Part shown: piece by piece, positions 31,624 through 40,023 of the stretch
Numbering within the stretch: position 1 is the first letter of the stretch
How the letters are laid out: the number at the start of each line of letters is the position of its first letter
Assembly: GCA_046330225.1 (NCBI GenBank)
Contig: JAXLTD010000004.1
Coordinates: 186,001 to 250,000 of the forward strand
Length of the DNA stretch: 64,000 nt
DNA from: CANJIV01 sp046330225
GTDB lineage: Bacteria > Actinomycetota > Thermoleophilia > Solirubrobacterales > Solirubrobacteraceae
Direction of reading: 5' to 3'
Notes under the pieces: generated by a model
What the model saw: only the letters and a program-made list of their open reading frames with translations
What the model was told of the DNA's origin: nothing
Database searches by the model: none
Translations under genes and position numbers: made by a program

Positions 31624-32447
31624 CAGCCTCCGTCCAGGAACGCGGCGACGGTCCCGACCAGGTCCGGGCGGTCGAGCCACGGCCAGTGGCCGGCGTCCGG
31701 GAGGAGCTCGACTGCGGTCTCGCCGCCCAGCGCCGCGGCGTAGTCCGCGCCGAATCTGGCGGGGATGTAGGGGTCCTGCTCGCCCCACACGACGAGCGCC
31801 GGCGCGGTGATCGCGCCGAGGTGCTCGCCCGCAGCGGCCAGCGCCGCGGGCGGCGCGCTGCGGTACAGGCGCAGGATCGCCCGCTGGGTGCCCTGGTCGA
31901 AGGCGGCCGCGGTCGCCCGGACGAAGTCGTCGGGCATCGGCCCGGGCGTCGCGTTCGCCTCGCGCGAAATCCAGCCCAGGGTCCGCCGGGACACCAGACC
32001 CATCGCGAACTCGCCGGCGAATCGCGTCCGCCAGACGCGGGCGATCCGGTGCCAGCGGTAGCCCGGCAGCAGCGGGACCGCGTTGATGATCACCAGGCGC
32101 TCGATGCGCTCCGGGTGGCGCTGGGCGAAGGCGAGCGCCGCCGCGCCCCAGTCGTGGACCACGAGGCGGATGCGATCGGCCCCGGTGGCGGCCAGGAACG
32201 TCTCGATCCAGCCGTCGTAGAAGGGGATCGAGAAGCCCAGGTCGCCCCGCTTGCTCGACTGGCCGAAGCCCGGGAGGTCGGGTGCGAGGCCGCCCGTCCG
32301 CGCGAGGAACGGGAGCCAGTCGCGGCTGCTCGTGGGCACGCCGTGCACGTAGAGCACCGGCGGCGCCGATCCGGCCGCCTCGCGCCAGAAGATCGGCTGC
32401 CCGTCGATCTCACCGGTGCGGTCGCGAATCGGGAGCGCCTCGGCCAT
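31623..32447 (-). CDS. Alpha/beta hydrolase, haloalkane dehalogenase/epoxide hydrolase type
   Basis: 274 residues. Oxyanion segment HGVPTSSRDW, nucleophile elbow VVHDWGAAA with Asp as nucleophile next to Trp, acid in WGEQDPYIP and base His in DAGHWPWLD. An Asp nucleophile rather than Ser marks the dehalogenase/epoxide hydrolase group; the adjacent Trp can bind halide or help hold an epoxide. Start ATG 32447 lies eight bases below TACCCT on the minus strand, with no ribosome-binding site. Longer in-frame starts are rejected. It is the first gene of a two-gene unit with the large membrane protein. Confidence 0.84.
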   Translation of the reverse strand: MAEALPIRDRTGEIDGQPIFWREAAGSAPPVLYVHGVPTSSRDWLPFLARTGGLAPDLPGFGQSSKRGDLGFSIPFYDGWIETFLAATGADRIRLVVHDWGAAALAFAQRHPERIERLVIINAVPLLPGYRWHRIARVWRTRFAGEFAMGLVSRRTLGWISREANATPGPMPDDFVRATAAAFDQGTQRAILRLYRSAPPAALAAAGEHLGAITAPALVVWGEQDPYIPARFGADYAAALGGETAVELLPDAGHWPWLDRPDLVGTVAAFLDGG

Positions 32448-32455
32448 CGGCCGGG

Positions 32456-32461
32456 AGGGTA
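32456..32461 (-). promoter_or_regulatory. -10-like box TACCCT before the hydrolase gene
   Basis: On the minus strand TACCCT ends eight bases before the ATG at 32447, with no ribosome-binding site between: another apparently leaderless start. Confidence 0.45.
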
Positions 32462-32510
32462 GCGGCGGCCGGGCGGAGGCTGCGCTGGGGCCCGCACCCG
32501 CCCGTGGCGT

Positions 32511-32516
32511 TAGCGT
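32511..32516 (+). promoter_or_regulatory. -10-like box TAGCGT before the pfkB-type kinase
   Basis: TAGCGT ends seven bases before GTG 32524 with no ribosome-binding site. Together with TACCCT at 32456-32461 it makes the short divergent region 32448-32523 a two-way promoter. Confidence 0.48.
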
Positions 32517-32523
32517 CCGCGCC

Positions 32524-33420
32524 GTGCCCATCCTGTGCCTCGGAGAAGCGCTGGTCGATCTCGTGTGCGAGTCCCCCGCGGCCAGCTTCGCCCAGGCGCC
32601 GGCCTTCGTGCCCAGGTTCGGCGGCGCGACCGCGAACGTCGCCGTGGGCGCCGCCCGGGCCGGCGCCGTGGTGCAGCTGGCCGGCGGGGTCGGCGACGAC
32701 GCGTGGGGGGAATGGCTCCTCGGCCGCCTTCGCGCCGCCGGCGTCGGCCTGGAGTGGTTCGCCGCCGTGCCTGGCGCTCAGACCCCGGTGGCGTTCGTCG
32801 TGTCCGACGCCGCCGGCGAGCCGTCGTTCCAGCTCTACGCAGAGAGCCTCGGGGCGACCCTGGCTGCCGTGGCCGACCGCCTGCCCGCGGCGGTCGACTC
32901 CGCCGGCGGCCTGTTCTTCGGATCGAACACGCTGGCGGGCCCCCGCGAGCGGGAGCTGACAATGGCCGCGCGCGACCGGGCGCTCGCGGCCGGGCGGCCG
33001 GTCGTCTTCGATCCGAACGTGCGCGCCCACCGCTGGCGCGATCTCGCCGACGCCCGGCGCGCGTGCGCGGCGTGCCTGCCCGGGCTGGCGCTGGCCCGGA
33101 TGAACCAGGCCGAGGCCGAGCTCCTGACGGGCGAGGCCGACCCCGAGCGTGCCGCGGCCGGGCTCCTGCGTGCCGGGGCGCGCACCGCCGTCGTGACGCT
33201 GGGCGCCCGCGGCGCGATCTTGCGCGGGGAGGCGACTGCCGACGCCCCCGGGGTGCCCGCCAATGTCCGCAGCACGGTGGGCGCGGGCGACGCGCTCACG
33301 GGTGTGCTGCTGGCGCGGCTGGCGCTGGCGAGCTGGGATGCGGCGGCGCTGGCGGCGGCGCTGCCCGAAGCGGTCGCCGCCGGCGCCGCGGCGACCGAGC
33401 GCTGGAGCGCGACCGAATGA
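32524..33420 (+). CDS. PfkB-family carbohydrate kinase
   Basis: 298 residues, ribokinase-like fold. N-terminal ILCLGEALVDLV, substrate-side FGGATANVAVGAARAG, DDAWGEWL, and the C-terminal anion-hole/catalytic Asp in VGAGDALTGVLLARLA. Fructokinase, 2-keto-3-deoxygluconate kinase and ribokinase all share this pattern; fructokinase-like is favoured by FGGATANVA but not proven. GTG start at 32524, apparently leaderless. The stop overlaps the nth start by four bases (ATGA). Confidence 0.87.
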   Translation: MPILCLGEALVDLVCESPAASFAQAPAFVPRFGGATANVAVGAARAGAVVQLAGGVGDDAWGEWLLGRLRAAGVGLEWFAAVPGAQTPVAFVVSDAAGEPSFQLYAESLGATLAAVADRLPAAVDSAGGLFFGSNTLAGPRERELTMAARDRALAAGRPVVFDPNVRAHRWRDLADARRACAACLPGLALARMNQAEAELLTGEADPERAAAGLLRAGARTAVVTLGARGAILRGEATADAPGVPANVRSTVGAGDALTGVLLARLALASWDAAALAAALPEAVAAGAAATERWSATE

Positions 33421-34109
33421 GCGGCGTCCGCGGCGCGGCGGTGCCGCGCGCCACCTGGCGCCGGCCGCCGCGCCGGCGGGTGCGCGCGATCCGCGACCGG
33501 CTGCGCTGGCTGTACGGCATCCCGATCTCCGGCGGCCACGGGGCGCCGCTGGACGAGCTGATCCTCACCGTCCTCTCGCAGAGCACGAATGACCGCAACC
33601 GCGACGTCGCCTACCTGCGGCTCCGCGCCCGGCTGCCGAGCTGGGGGGCTGTGCGCGACGCGCCCCTGGCGGAGGTCGAGGCAGCCATCCGCCCCGGCGG
33701 CATCTCCAAGGTGAAGTCCGCGCGCATCCAAGCGATCCTGCGCGCGCTCCCCGAGGACCTCGACCTGTCGTGGATGGCACAGGCGCCCGTGGAGGAGGCG
33801 CGCGCCGCGCTCTGCGCGCTGCCGGGCGTCGGCCGCAAGACGGCGGCCTGCGTCCTGCTGTTCGCCTACGGCCGCCGCGACGTGCCGGTCGACACGCACG
33901 TCTCGCGAGTCGGGACCCGGCTTGGCCTCTTCCGGCCGGGCGCCCCGTTCGAGGAGCTGCACGACGACATGCTCGCGCTCACTCCCCCGGGAGAGGAGCT
34001 CGAGCTGCACATCAACCTGCTGCGGCACGGCCGCCGGACCTGCGCGGCCCAGCGGCCGCGCTGCGGCGAGTGCGCGCTGGCCCGCATGTGCCCGGGCCGG
34101 GTGCCGTGA
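33417..34109 (+). CDS. nth: Endonuclease III
   Basis: 230 residues. DNA glycosylase/AP lyase for oxidised pyrimidines. Helix-hairpin-helix LPGVGRKTAACV with the catalytic Lys, then VDTHVSRV with the catalytic Asp. The C-terminal 4Fe-4S cluster is complete: Cys-x6-Cys-x2-Cys-x5-Cys in the segment ending RMC. The N-terminus has an Arg-rich extension of about 25 residues. ATG start overlaps the kinase stop (ATGA) and its stop overlaps the EamA start (GTGA), so three functionally unrelated genes are translated in series. It belongs to base-excision repair. Confidence 0.93.
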   Translation: MSGVRGAAVPRATWRRPPRRRVRAIRDRLRWLYGIPISGGHGAPLDELILTVLSQSTNDRNRDVAYLRLRARLPSWGAVRDAPLAEVEAAIRPGGISKVKSARIQAILRALPEDLDLSWMAQAPVEEARAALCALPGVGRKTAACVLLFAYGRRDVPVDTHVSRVGTRLGLFRPGAPFEELHDDMLALTPPGEELELHINLLRHGRRTCAAQRPRCGECALARMCPGRVP

Positions 34110-34990
34110 GCCCGGCCCGCCGCGCCGAGGCCGCGCTCGTCGGCATCGCCGTCGTCTGGGGCCTTACGTTCGTGATGGTCCAGGACGCCGTGGAGCGCCT
34201 GCCCGTGACGGCGTTCCTCGCCTACCGGTTCATCCCGGCGGCCCTCATCGTGGCGTTCGTCGCCCGGCGGCGGCTGCGCGGACTCGGGCGGGCCGGCCTG
34301 GCCGCCGGCCTGGGGATGGGAGCGTTCCTGGCGGCGGGGTACCTGCTCCAGACGTTTGGCCTGGAGGCGACCTCGGCCTCGAGCGCCGGCTTCATCACCG
34401 GGCTGTTCGTCGTCATCACGCCGCTGCTCGGCGCGCTCGTGTTCCGCCAGCCGGTGCCGCGGATCGCCTGGGCCGCGGCCGGAGTGTCGGCCGCGGGGCT
34501 CTTCCTGCTCTCGGGCGGCGGCACGAGCTTCACGCTGCGCGGCGACGGCCTCGTGCTCGGCTGTGCCGTGGCCTTCTCCGCCCACATCCTCGCCACCGAC
34601 CGGGCCGTGGCGGCCGGGCACGACGCCGGGGCGCTGCTCGCGGTCCAGCTCGCGGTGGTCGGCGTGGCGTCCCTGGCGATCGCCATCCCGGCGGGCGACC
34701 TGGAGGTGCCGCGCGGGGCCGAGGTCTGGAGCGCGCTGCTCGTCACGACGCTCGTCGCCAGCGCCTTGGGCTACTACGTCCAGACCTACGCCCAGCGTCA
34801 CGCCGACCCGGCCCGGACCGCGCTCATCCTCGCCGCCGAGCCCGCCTTCGCCGGCGTCTTCGGCTTCCTCCTGGCGGGCGACCGCCTGGGGGTGTCCGGC
34901 TGGATCGGTGCCGCCCTCATCCTCGGCGCGATCGTGGCGGTCGACCTCGTGCCCCGCCTGCGGCCCCGCCGGCCGCTCCCGGAGGGCTGA
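34106..34990 (+). CDS. EamA/DMT-family transporter
   Basis: 294 residues with ten membrane helices in two homologous halves (EamA repeats), each beginning with a W-G/A-x-T or GCAVAFSAH-type helix. Signature stretches include VWGLTFVMVQDA, YRFIPAALIV, ASSAGFITGLFVVITPL and EPAFAGVFGFLLAGDRL. Drug/metabolite transporters of this family usually export amino acids or small metabolites; substrate is unknown. GTG start overlaps the nth stop by four bases. It ends the kinase-nth-transporter operon. Confidence 0.9.
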   Translation: MSPARRAEAALVGIAVVWGLTFVMVQDAVERLPVTAFLAYRFIPAALIVAFVARRRLRGLGRAGLAAGLGMGAFLAAGYLLQTFGLEATSASSAGFITGLFVVITPLLGALVFRQPVPRIAWAAAGVSAAGLFLLSGGGTSFTLRGDGLVLGCAVAFSAHILATDRAVAAGHDAGALLAVQLAVVGVASLAIAIPAGDLEVPRGAEVWSALLVTTLVASALGYYVQTYAQRHADPARTALILAAEPAFAGVFGFLLAGDRLGVSGWIGAALILGAIVAVDLVPRLRPRRPLPEG

Positions 34991-34998
34991 GGGCCCGC

Positions 34999-35038
34999 TT
35001 GAGCCGCCGAGCAAGATCTGCGACAATCTGACTCAGAT
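34999..35038 (+). promoter_or_regulatory. dnaK: dnaK promoter with HAIR-like operator
   Basis: Candidate -35 TTGAGC at 34999-35004, a 17-base spacer and -10 GACAAT at 35022-35027. Over the -10 lies an inverted repeat with a seven-base spacer: ATCTGCGA (35016-35023) and ACTCAGAT (35031-35038), six of eight positions pairing. The right half-site (reverse complement ATCTGAGT) differs by one base from the clpB half-site. A separate perfect 7+1+7 palindrome, AATCTGACTCAGATT, covers 35025-35039. HspR, encoded fourth in this operon, is the expected ligand. The HAIR consensus in Streptomyces is CTTGAGT-N7-ACTCAAG. Confidence 0.6.
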
Positions 35039-35127
35039 TTCTTCCGAGCCGGCTCGTAGAGCGGCCCGTTCCGTTGCCGAGATCCCCAGTCGGCGGCGCA
35101 TCTTTCGACACAGGAGACACTCACCAC

Positions 35128-37041
35128 ATGGGCAAGACCATTGGAATCGACCTCGGGACGACCAACTCGTGCATGGCCGTCCTCGAGGGCGGCGACCCGA
35201 CCGTCATCGAGAACGCGGAGGGCGGCCGGACCACCCCGTCGGTCGTCGCGTTCACGTCGTCGGGCGAGCGCCTCGTCGGCACCGTCGCCAAGCGCCAGGC
35301 CGTCACGAACCCCGAGAACACGATCTTCTCGATCAAGCGCTTCATGGGCCGCAAGGAGGCCGAGGTGCGCGAGGAGGAGTCGATCGTGCCCTACGCCGTG
35401 GTCGCCGGCCCGAACGGCGACGCGCGGGTCGAGGCCGAGGGCAAGCAGTACTCCCCGCCCGAGATCAGCGCGATGATCCTCCAGAAGCTCAAGACCGACG
35501 CCGAGGCCTATCTCGGCGAGACGGTCGACAGCGCCGTGATCACCGTTCCGGCCTACTTCAACGACGACCAGCGCCAGGCCACGAAGGACGCCGGCAAGAT
35601 CGCCGGCCTCGAGGTCAAGCGCATCATCAACGAGCCGACGGCTGCCGCGCTGGCCTACGGCCTCGAGAAGGACGACGACCAGTCGATCCTCGTCTTCGAC
35701 CTCGGCGGCGGCACGTTCGACGTGTCGGTGCTCGAGATCGCCGACGGCGTGTTCGAGGTCAAGTCGACCGCGGGCGACAACCACCTCGGCGGCGACAACT
35801 TCGACAAGGCGATCGTCGACTGGCTGGTCACCGACTTCAAGAAGGACCAGGGCATCGACCTCGCGCAGGACAAGATGGCGCTGCAGCGGCTCTACGAGGC
35901 CGCCGAGAAGGCCAAGATCGAGCTCTCCACCACGCAGGAGACCCAGATCAACCTGCCGTTCATCACGGCGGTCCAGGCCGACGGCCAGACCGCGCCCAAG
36001 CACCTCGACACGCGCCTGACGCGGGCGAAGCTCGCCGAGCTGACCTCCGACCTGCTCGACCGCGTGGTCGGGCCGGTCAAGCAGGCGCTCGGCGACGCGA
36101 AGGACAAGGGCGTGGCGTCGGTCGACCACGTCGTCCTCGTCGGCGGGATGACCCGCATGCCGGCGGTGCAGGAGAAGGTCAAGGAGCTCACCGGCAAGGA
36201 CCCGCACCGCGGGGTCAACCCGGATGAGGTCGTCGCGGTCGGCGCGGCCATCCAGGCCGGCGTCCTGGCGGGCGACGTCAAGGACGTCCTCCTGCTCGAC
36301 GTCACCCCGCTCACGCTCGGCATCGAGACCAAGGGCGGCGTGATGACGAAGCTCATCGAGCGCAACACGACCATCCCGACGCGCAAGTCCGAGGTCTTCT
36401 CGACCGCCGAGGACAACCAGCCCAGCGTGGAGATCCACGTGCTGCAAGGCGAGCGCGAGATGGCCCGCTACAACAAGTCGCTGGGCAAGTTCCAGCTCAC
36501 CGGCATTCCGCCGGCACCGCGCGGCATCCCGCAGATCGAGGTCACCTTCGACATCGACGCGAACGGCATCCTCAACGTCTCGGCGAAGGACCTCGGGACG
36601 AGCAAGGAGCAGAAGATCGAGATCAAGGCCGGCTCGGGCCTCTCGGACGACGAGATCAAGCAGATGGTCTCCGACGCCGAGACGCACGCCGACGAGGACC
36701 GTGCCGCCCGCGAGCTCGCCGAGGCGCGCAACAACGCCGAGAACGCCGCCTACCAGGCCGAGCGCCAGCTCAAGGACCTGGGCGACGGCGTCGACGCGTC
36801 CTCCAAGGAGGAGATCGAGACGGCGATCAAGGAGGTCCGCGAGGTGCTGGACTCCGAGGACGCCGACGCGATCAACGCCAAGGCGACCGCGCTCCAGGAG
36901 GCGTTCCACAAGGTCTCCGAGCAGATGTACGAGCGCGCGCAGGCCGAGCAGGCCGCCGGCGCCTCCCCGAACGGCGCGTCCGCCGCGGACGACGCCGAGG
37001 AGGAGGTCGTCGACGCCGAGGTCGTCGACGAGGGCAAGTGA
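35128..37041 (+). CDS. dnaK: Hsp70 chaperone DnaK
   Basis: 637 residues. ATP-driven chaperone for protein folding. N-terminal ATPase domain beginning IGIDLGTTNSCMAVLEGG, with VFDLGGGTFDVS and VVLVGGMTRMPA, then the substrate-binding domain from about 385 and the helical lid. The C-terminus ends in an acidic EEEVVDAEVV tail, as in typical DnaK. ATG 35128 follows AGGAGA; an upstream in-frame ATG at 35074 would add residues outside the family and lies near the presumed transcription start. Its stop shares one base with the grpE start. First gene of dnaK-grpE-dnaJ-hspR. Confidence 0.97.
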   Translation: MGKTIGIDLGTTNSCMAVLEGGDPTVIENAEGGRTTPSVVAFTSSGERLVGTVAKRQAVTNPENTIFSIKRFMGRKEAEVREEESIVPYAVVAGPNGDARVEAEGKQYSPPEISAMILQKLKTDAEAYLGETVDSAVITVPAYFNDDQRQATKDAGKIAGLEVKRIINEPTAAALAYGLEKDDDQSILVFDLGGGTFDVSVLEIADGVFEVKSTAGDNHLGGDNFDKAIVDWLVTDFKKDQGIDLAQDKMALQRLYEAAEKAKIELSTTQETQINLPFITAVQADGQTAPKHLDTRLTRAKLAELTSDLLDRVVGPVKQALGDAKDKGVASVDHVVLVGGMTRMPAVQEKVKELTGKDPHRGVNPDEVVAVGAAIQAGVLAGDVKDVLLLDVTPLTLGIETKGGVMTKLIERNTTIPTRKSEVFSTAEDNQPSVEIHVLQGEREMARYNKSLGKFQLTGIPPAPRGIPQIEVTFDIDANGILNVSAKDLGTSKEQKIEIKAGSGLSDDEIKQMVSDAETHADEDRAARELAEARNNAENAAYQAERQLKDLGDGVDASSKEEIETAIKEVREVLDSEDADAINAKATALQEAFHKVSEQMYERAQAEQAAGASPNGASAADDAEEEVVDAEVVDEGK

Positions 37042-37676
37042 TGACCCCGAGCGACGACGCCAGCATTCCGGCGGCGCCGGCGGCCCCCGAGGAGGGGGCC
37101 GCCGGGACGCCCGGCCCGGCCGATCCGCCAGCGGCGGACCCCGAGGCTCTGGAGACGCCCGAGCACGCGGCCGACGCGGCGCAGGCCGAGGCCCAGGCGG
37201 CGGCGCACGAGGTCGAGCACGACCTCGACGCCCTGCTCGGCAAGGCCCAGGAGCGCGACGAGTACCTTGCGCTGGCGCAGCGCACGCAGGCGGATTTCGA
37301 GAACTTCCGCAAGCGTGCGGCCCGCGATCACAAGGCCGCCGAGGAGCGCGGCACCGCGCGGCTGGCCAAGGAGATCCTTCCGGCGCTGGACACCCTCGCG
37401 CTGGCGCTCGAGGCCGCGGCGGCGGCGGCCGGTGATGACGACTCGCTCGTCGGCGGCATGCGGCTCGTGCAGCAGGACCTGCTCGCGGCGCTCGCGCGCG
37501 TCGGCATCGAGCCGTTCTCCCCGGCGGGCGAGGCGTTCGACCCCACCGTGCACGAGGCGATGGCGCAGAACCCCGTCGAAGGCGCCGCGAGCGGCACCGT
37601 CGTCGAGGTCTACCAGCAGGGCTACCGCCTCAACGGCGAGATCCTGCGGCCGGCCCGCGTCGTGGTCGCGGCGTAA
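37041..37676 (+). CDS. grpE: Nucleotide-exchange factor GrpE
   Basis: 211 residues. Acidic Ala/Pro-rich N-terminal tail (1-55), a long coiled-coil (about 56-115) containing QADFENFRKRAARD, then the beta-wing domain with GIEPFSPAGEAFDPTVHEAM and a final Gly-Tyr-x-Leu-x-x-Glu-Ile-Leu-Arg-Pro-Ala motif. GrpE drives ADP release from DnaK. ATG 37041 shares one base with the dnaK stop (TGATG). The coiled-coil is shorter than in E. coli but normal for actinobacteria. Confidence 0.94.
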   Translation: MTPSDDASIPAAPAAPEEGAAGTPGPADPPAADPEALETPEHAADAAQAEAQAAAHEVEHDLDALLGKAQERDEYLALAQRTQADFENFRKRAARDHKAAEERGTARLAKEILPALDTLALALEAAAAAAGDDDSLVGGMRLVQQDLLAALARVGIEPFSPAGEAFDPTVHEAMAQNPVEGAASGTVVEVYQQGYRLNGEILRPARVVVAA

Positions 37677-37688
37677 GGGGCAGGCACC

Positions 37689-38807
37689 GTGGCCGGCCGC
37701 ACCGACTACTACAAGGTCCTCGGGGTCTCGAAGAAGGCCTCGCCGGAGGAGATCAAGAAGGCCTACCGGACGCTGGCCCGTGAGCACCATCCCGACCGCA
37801 ATCCGGGCGACGCGAAGGCCGAGGCGCGGTTCAAGGAGATCTCCGAGGCCAACGACGTCCTCTCGGATCCGAAGAAGCGCGAGGAGTACGACCGCGGCGG
37901 CAGCCCGTTCGCCGGCGGCAACCCGTTCGGCGGCGCCGGCGCTGCCGGGGGCGGCTTCGATGCCGGAGGCTTCTCCGACATCCTCTCGGACCTCTTCGGC
38001 CGGGCCGGCCGCGGCGGGGGCGGGGCCGGCGGCCAGCCACGGTCGCAGCCGGGGCGCGATCTCGAGACCGAAGTGCAGATCTCGTTCGACCAGGCCGTGG
38101 CCGGCGCGCAGGTGTCCATCTCGGTGCCGACGCACACGACATGCGGAACGTGCCGGGGCACCGGCGCGCGGCCGGGCACGTCGCCGACGATCTGCCCGCA
38201 GTGCCAGGGGCGCGGGGTGGAGGCGCAGGGGCAGGGCCTCTTCTCCATCTCGCAGCCGTGCTCCCGCTGCGGGGGCTCGGGCACGATCATCGAGGACCCC
38301 TGCGCCACCTGCCAGGGCTCCGGGCGGGTGCGGACGGTCAAGAAGTACCGAGTCACCATTCCGGCGGGCGTCCGCGATGGCAGCCGGATCCGCCTGGCGG
38401 GCAAGGGCGAGCCCGGGGTCAACGGCGGCCCGCCCGGGGATCTCTACGTCGTCACCCGGGTGGCGGAGTCGCCGCTCTTCCGGCGCAAGGGCGATCACCT
38501 CGAGGTCGAGGTGCCCCTGACGGTGGTGGAGGCCCTGCGCGGAGCGACCGTCGAGGTGCCTACCCTCGACGGCGTGAAGAAGCTGAAGGTGCCGCCGGGC
38601 ACGGCGCACGGCACGGTCCAGCGCATTCGCGGGGCCGGGCCGCCGAAGCTCGGGGGCAGCGCGAAGGGCGACATCCACTACCGCTTCGTGATCGACCTCC
38701 CGAAGAAGCTCACCAAGGAGCAGAAGGCGGCGGTCGACCAGCTCGGCGAGGTGCTCAACGGCAACCCGCGCACGCGGAAGTTCTCGACGATCTCGACGGA
38801 GGCGTGA
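37689..38807 (+). CDS. dnaJ: Co-chaperone DnaJ
   Basis: 372 residues. J domain 1-70 with the HPD motif (REHHPDRNPG), a Gly/Phe-rich linker to about 120, four zinc-finger repeats (CGTCRGTG, CPQCQGRG, CSRCGGSG, CATCQGSG) at about 155-215, then two beta-sandwich C-terminal domains. Full type I DnaJ that stimulates DnaK ATPase and holds unfolded proteins. GTG start at 37689 with AGGGG about eight bases upstream, 12 bases after grpE. Stop lies two bases before the chosen hspR start. Confidence 0.95.
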   Translation: MAGRTDYYKVLGVSKKASPEEIKKAYRTLAREHHPDRNPGDAKAEARFKEISEANDVLSDPKKREEYDRGGSPFAGGNPFGGAGAAGGGFDAGGFSDILSDLFGRAGRGGGGAGGQPRSQPGRDLETEVQISFDQAVAGAQVSISVPTHTTCGTCRGTGARPGTSPTICPQCQGRGVEAQGQGLFSISQPCSRCGGSGTIIEDPCATCQGSGRVRTVKKYRVTIPAGVRDGSRIRLAGKGEPGVNGGPPGDLYVVTRVAESPLFRRKGDHLEVEVPLTVVEALRGATVEVPTLDGVKKLKVPPGTAHGTVQRIRGAGPPKLGGSAKGDIHYRFVIDLPKKLTKEQKAAVDQLGEVLNGNPRTRKFSTISTEA

Positions 38808-38809
38808 CC

Positions 38810-39289
38810 GTGGCCGTTCGCCGCACCCGGACCACCGTGCGCGTGTCGGAGGACCAAGGCGTCTTCATGATCTCGGTGGCCGCCGAGCTGGCCGAGATGC
38901 ACCCGCAGACGCTGCGCATGTACGAGGCCCGCGGGCTCATCGAGCCCCGCCGGTCGCCCAAGGGCACCCGCCTGTACTCGCACGCCGACGTGGAGCGGCT
39001 GCGCCGCATACAGGAGATGACCGCCGAGCTCGGGATGAACCTCGCGGGCGTCGAGCGCGTGTTCGAGCTGGAGTCCGAGCTCGAGCGGATGGCGCAGCGG
39101 CTCGAGGAGATGGAGCGCCAGGCCGCGGAGGTGCAGGCCGAGCTCGAGCAGGAGATCGAGCGCGTCAAGGCCTCCTTCCGGGCCGAGGTCGTGCCCTACC
39201 GCGGGGCGGGCCAGGAGCTCGTTCCGGCCCGGGACGTCCGCCGCTTCACCGTGCCGGTGCGCCGGCAGTCGCCGCCGCGGGCGAGCTGA
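38810..39289 (+). CDS. hspR: Heat-shock repressor HspR (MerR family)
   Basis: 159 residues. MerR-type winged helix (about 20-85) with MISVAAELAEMHPQTLRMYE and RRSPKGTRLYSHADVERLRRI, then a long Glu/Arg coiled coil (about 90-135) and a basic tail. In Streptomyces and Mycobacterium HspR represses dnaK and clpB at HAIR repeats with DnaK as co-repressor. GTG 38810 is chosen because GGAGG lies seven bases upstream. A GTG at 38804, overlapping the dnaJ stop, is in frame but too close to that sequence. Predicted targets are the repeats at 35016-35038 and 42313-42337. Confidence 0.93.
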   Translation: MAVRRTRTTVRVSEDQGVFMISVAAELAEMHPQTLRMYEARGLIEPRRSPKGTRLYSHADVERLRRIQEMTAELGMNLAGVERVFELESELERMAQRLEEMERQAAEVQAELEQEIERVKASFRAEVVPYRGAGQELVPARDVRRFTVPVRRQSPPRAS

Positions 39290-39345
39290 CGGCGGGCCGT
39301 CAGCGCCCGGAGCGCGCGCGCAGGTCCAGCGTGAAGCCGGGAAGG

Positions 39346-39366
39346 AGCGGCGCGCGTCTCGCCGCT
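39346..39366. terminator. Candidate hairpin between hspR and the TSP3 gene
   Basis: AGCGGCG (39346-39352) and CGCCGCT (39360-39366) form a perfect seven-base-pair stem around a seven-base loop between convergent genes. It is modest and has no T tract. The rest of 39290-39400 shows nothing else I can name. Confidence 0.35.
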
Positions 39367-39400
39367 GGCCGCCTCGAGCCGGCCCAGCGAGCTTCGCGGC

Positions 39401-40023
39401 TCAGTGGCGCTTGGGGTCCAGCGGGCGGCGGTCGCGCTTGTCCGAGACGCCGTCGCCGTCGGTGTCGCGCTTGCGCGGGTTGGTCTCGGTGCGCTGGCGG
39501 CGACCGTCGCGGTTGCGGTCCTCGGCGCCGTCGAGGAGTCCGTCGCGGTCGGTGTCGCGACGCAGCGGGTTGGTCTCGTTCGGGTCGCGCGCGCCGTTGG
39601 CGTTGGCGTCCTCGCGGCCGTCCTTGATCCCGTCGTTGTCGGTGTCGGCCTTGAGCGGGCTCATCTCCTGCGCTTCCTTGCGCCCGTTCTTGTTGAGGTC
39701 CTCGATGCCGTCCTTGAGCCCGTCACCGTCCGTGTCGGCCTTGCCGGGGTCGGTGCGCGTGCGCGGATCGCGGTCGATCGGGAAGAAGCCCGTGCCGTCG
39801 GTGCCGCGGACGCTGGCGAAGCCGGGGATCCGCGCCGTCACGCCCTGCTCGACGCCGTCGGTGAGGCCGTCGCGGTCGGTGTCCTTGCGCCGCGGGTCGC
39901 TCGCGGTCTCGGCGCCGTCGGCGATCCCGTCGTCGTCGCTGTCGAGGTCGGTGGGCGACGTGCCTCGCTGCGCCTCCACGGCGTCGGGGACGCCGTCGTT
40001 GTCGTCGTCGGCGTCGCAGGCGT
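39401..40023. repeat. Left copy of 623-base direct repeat
   Basis: From the stop codon of copy 1 inward, 623 bases appear identical to 40953-41575. Identity was judged by reading both stretches and by identical translations in three frames. Outside, sequence diverges within a few bases past the stop, and at 40024 on the other side. Confidence 0.88.
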
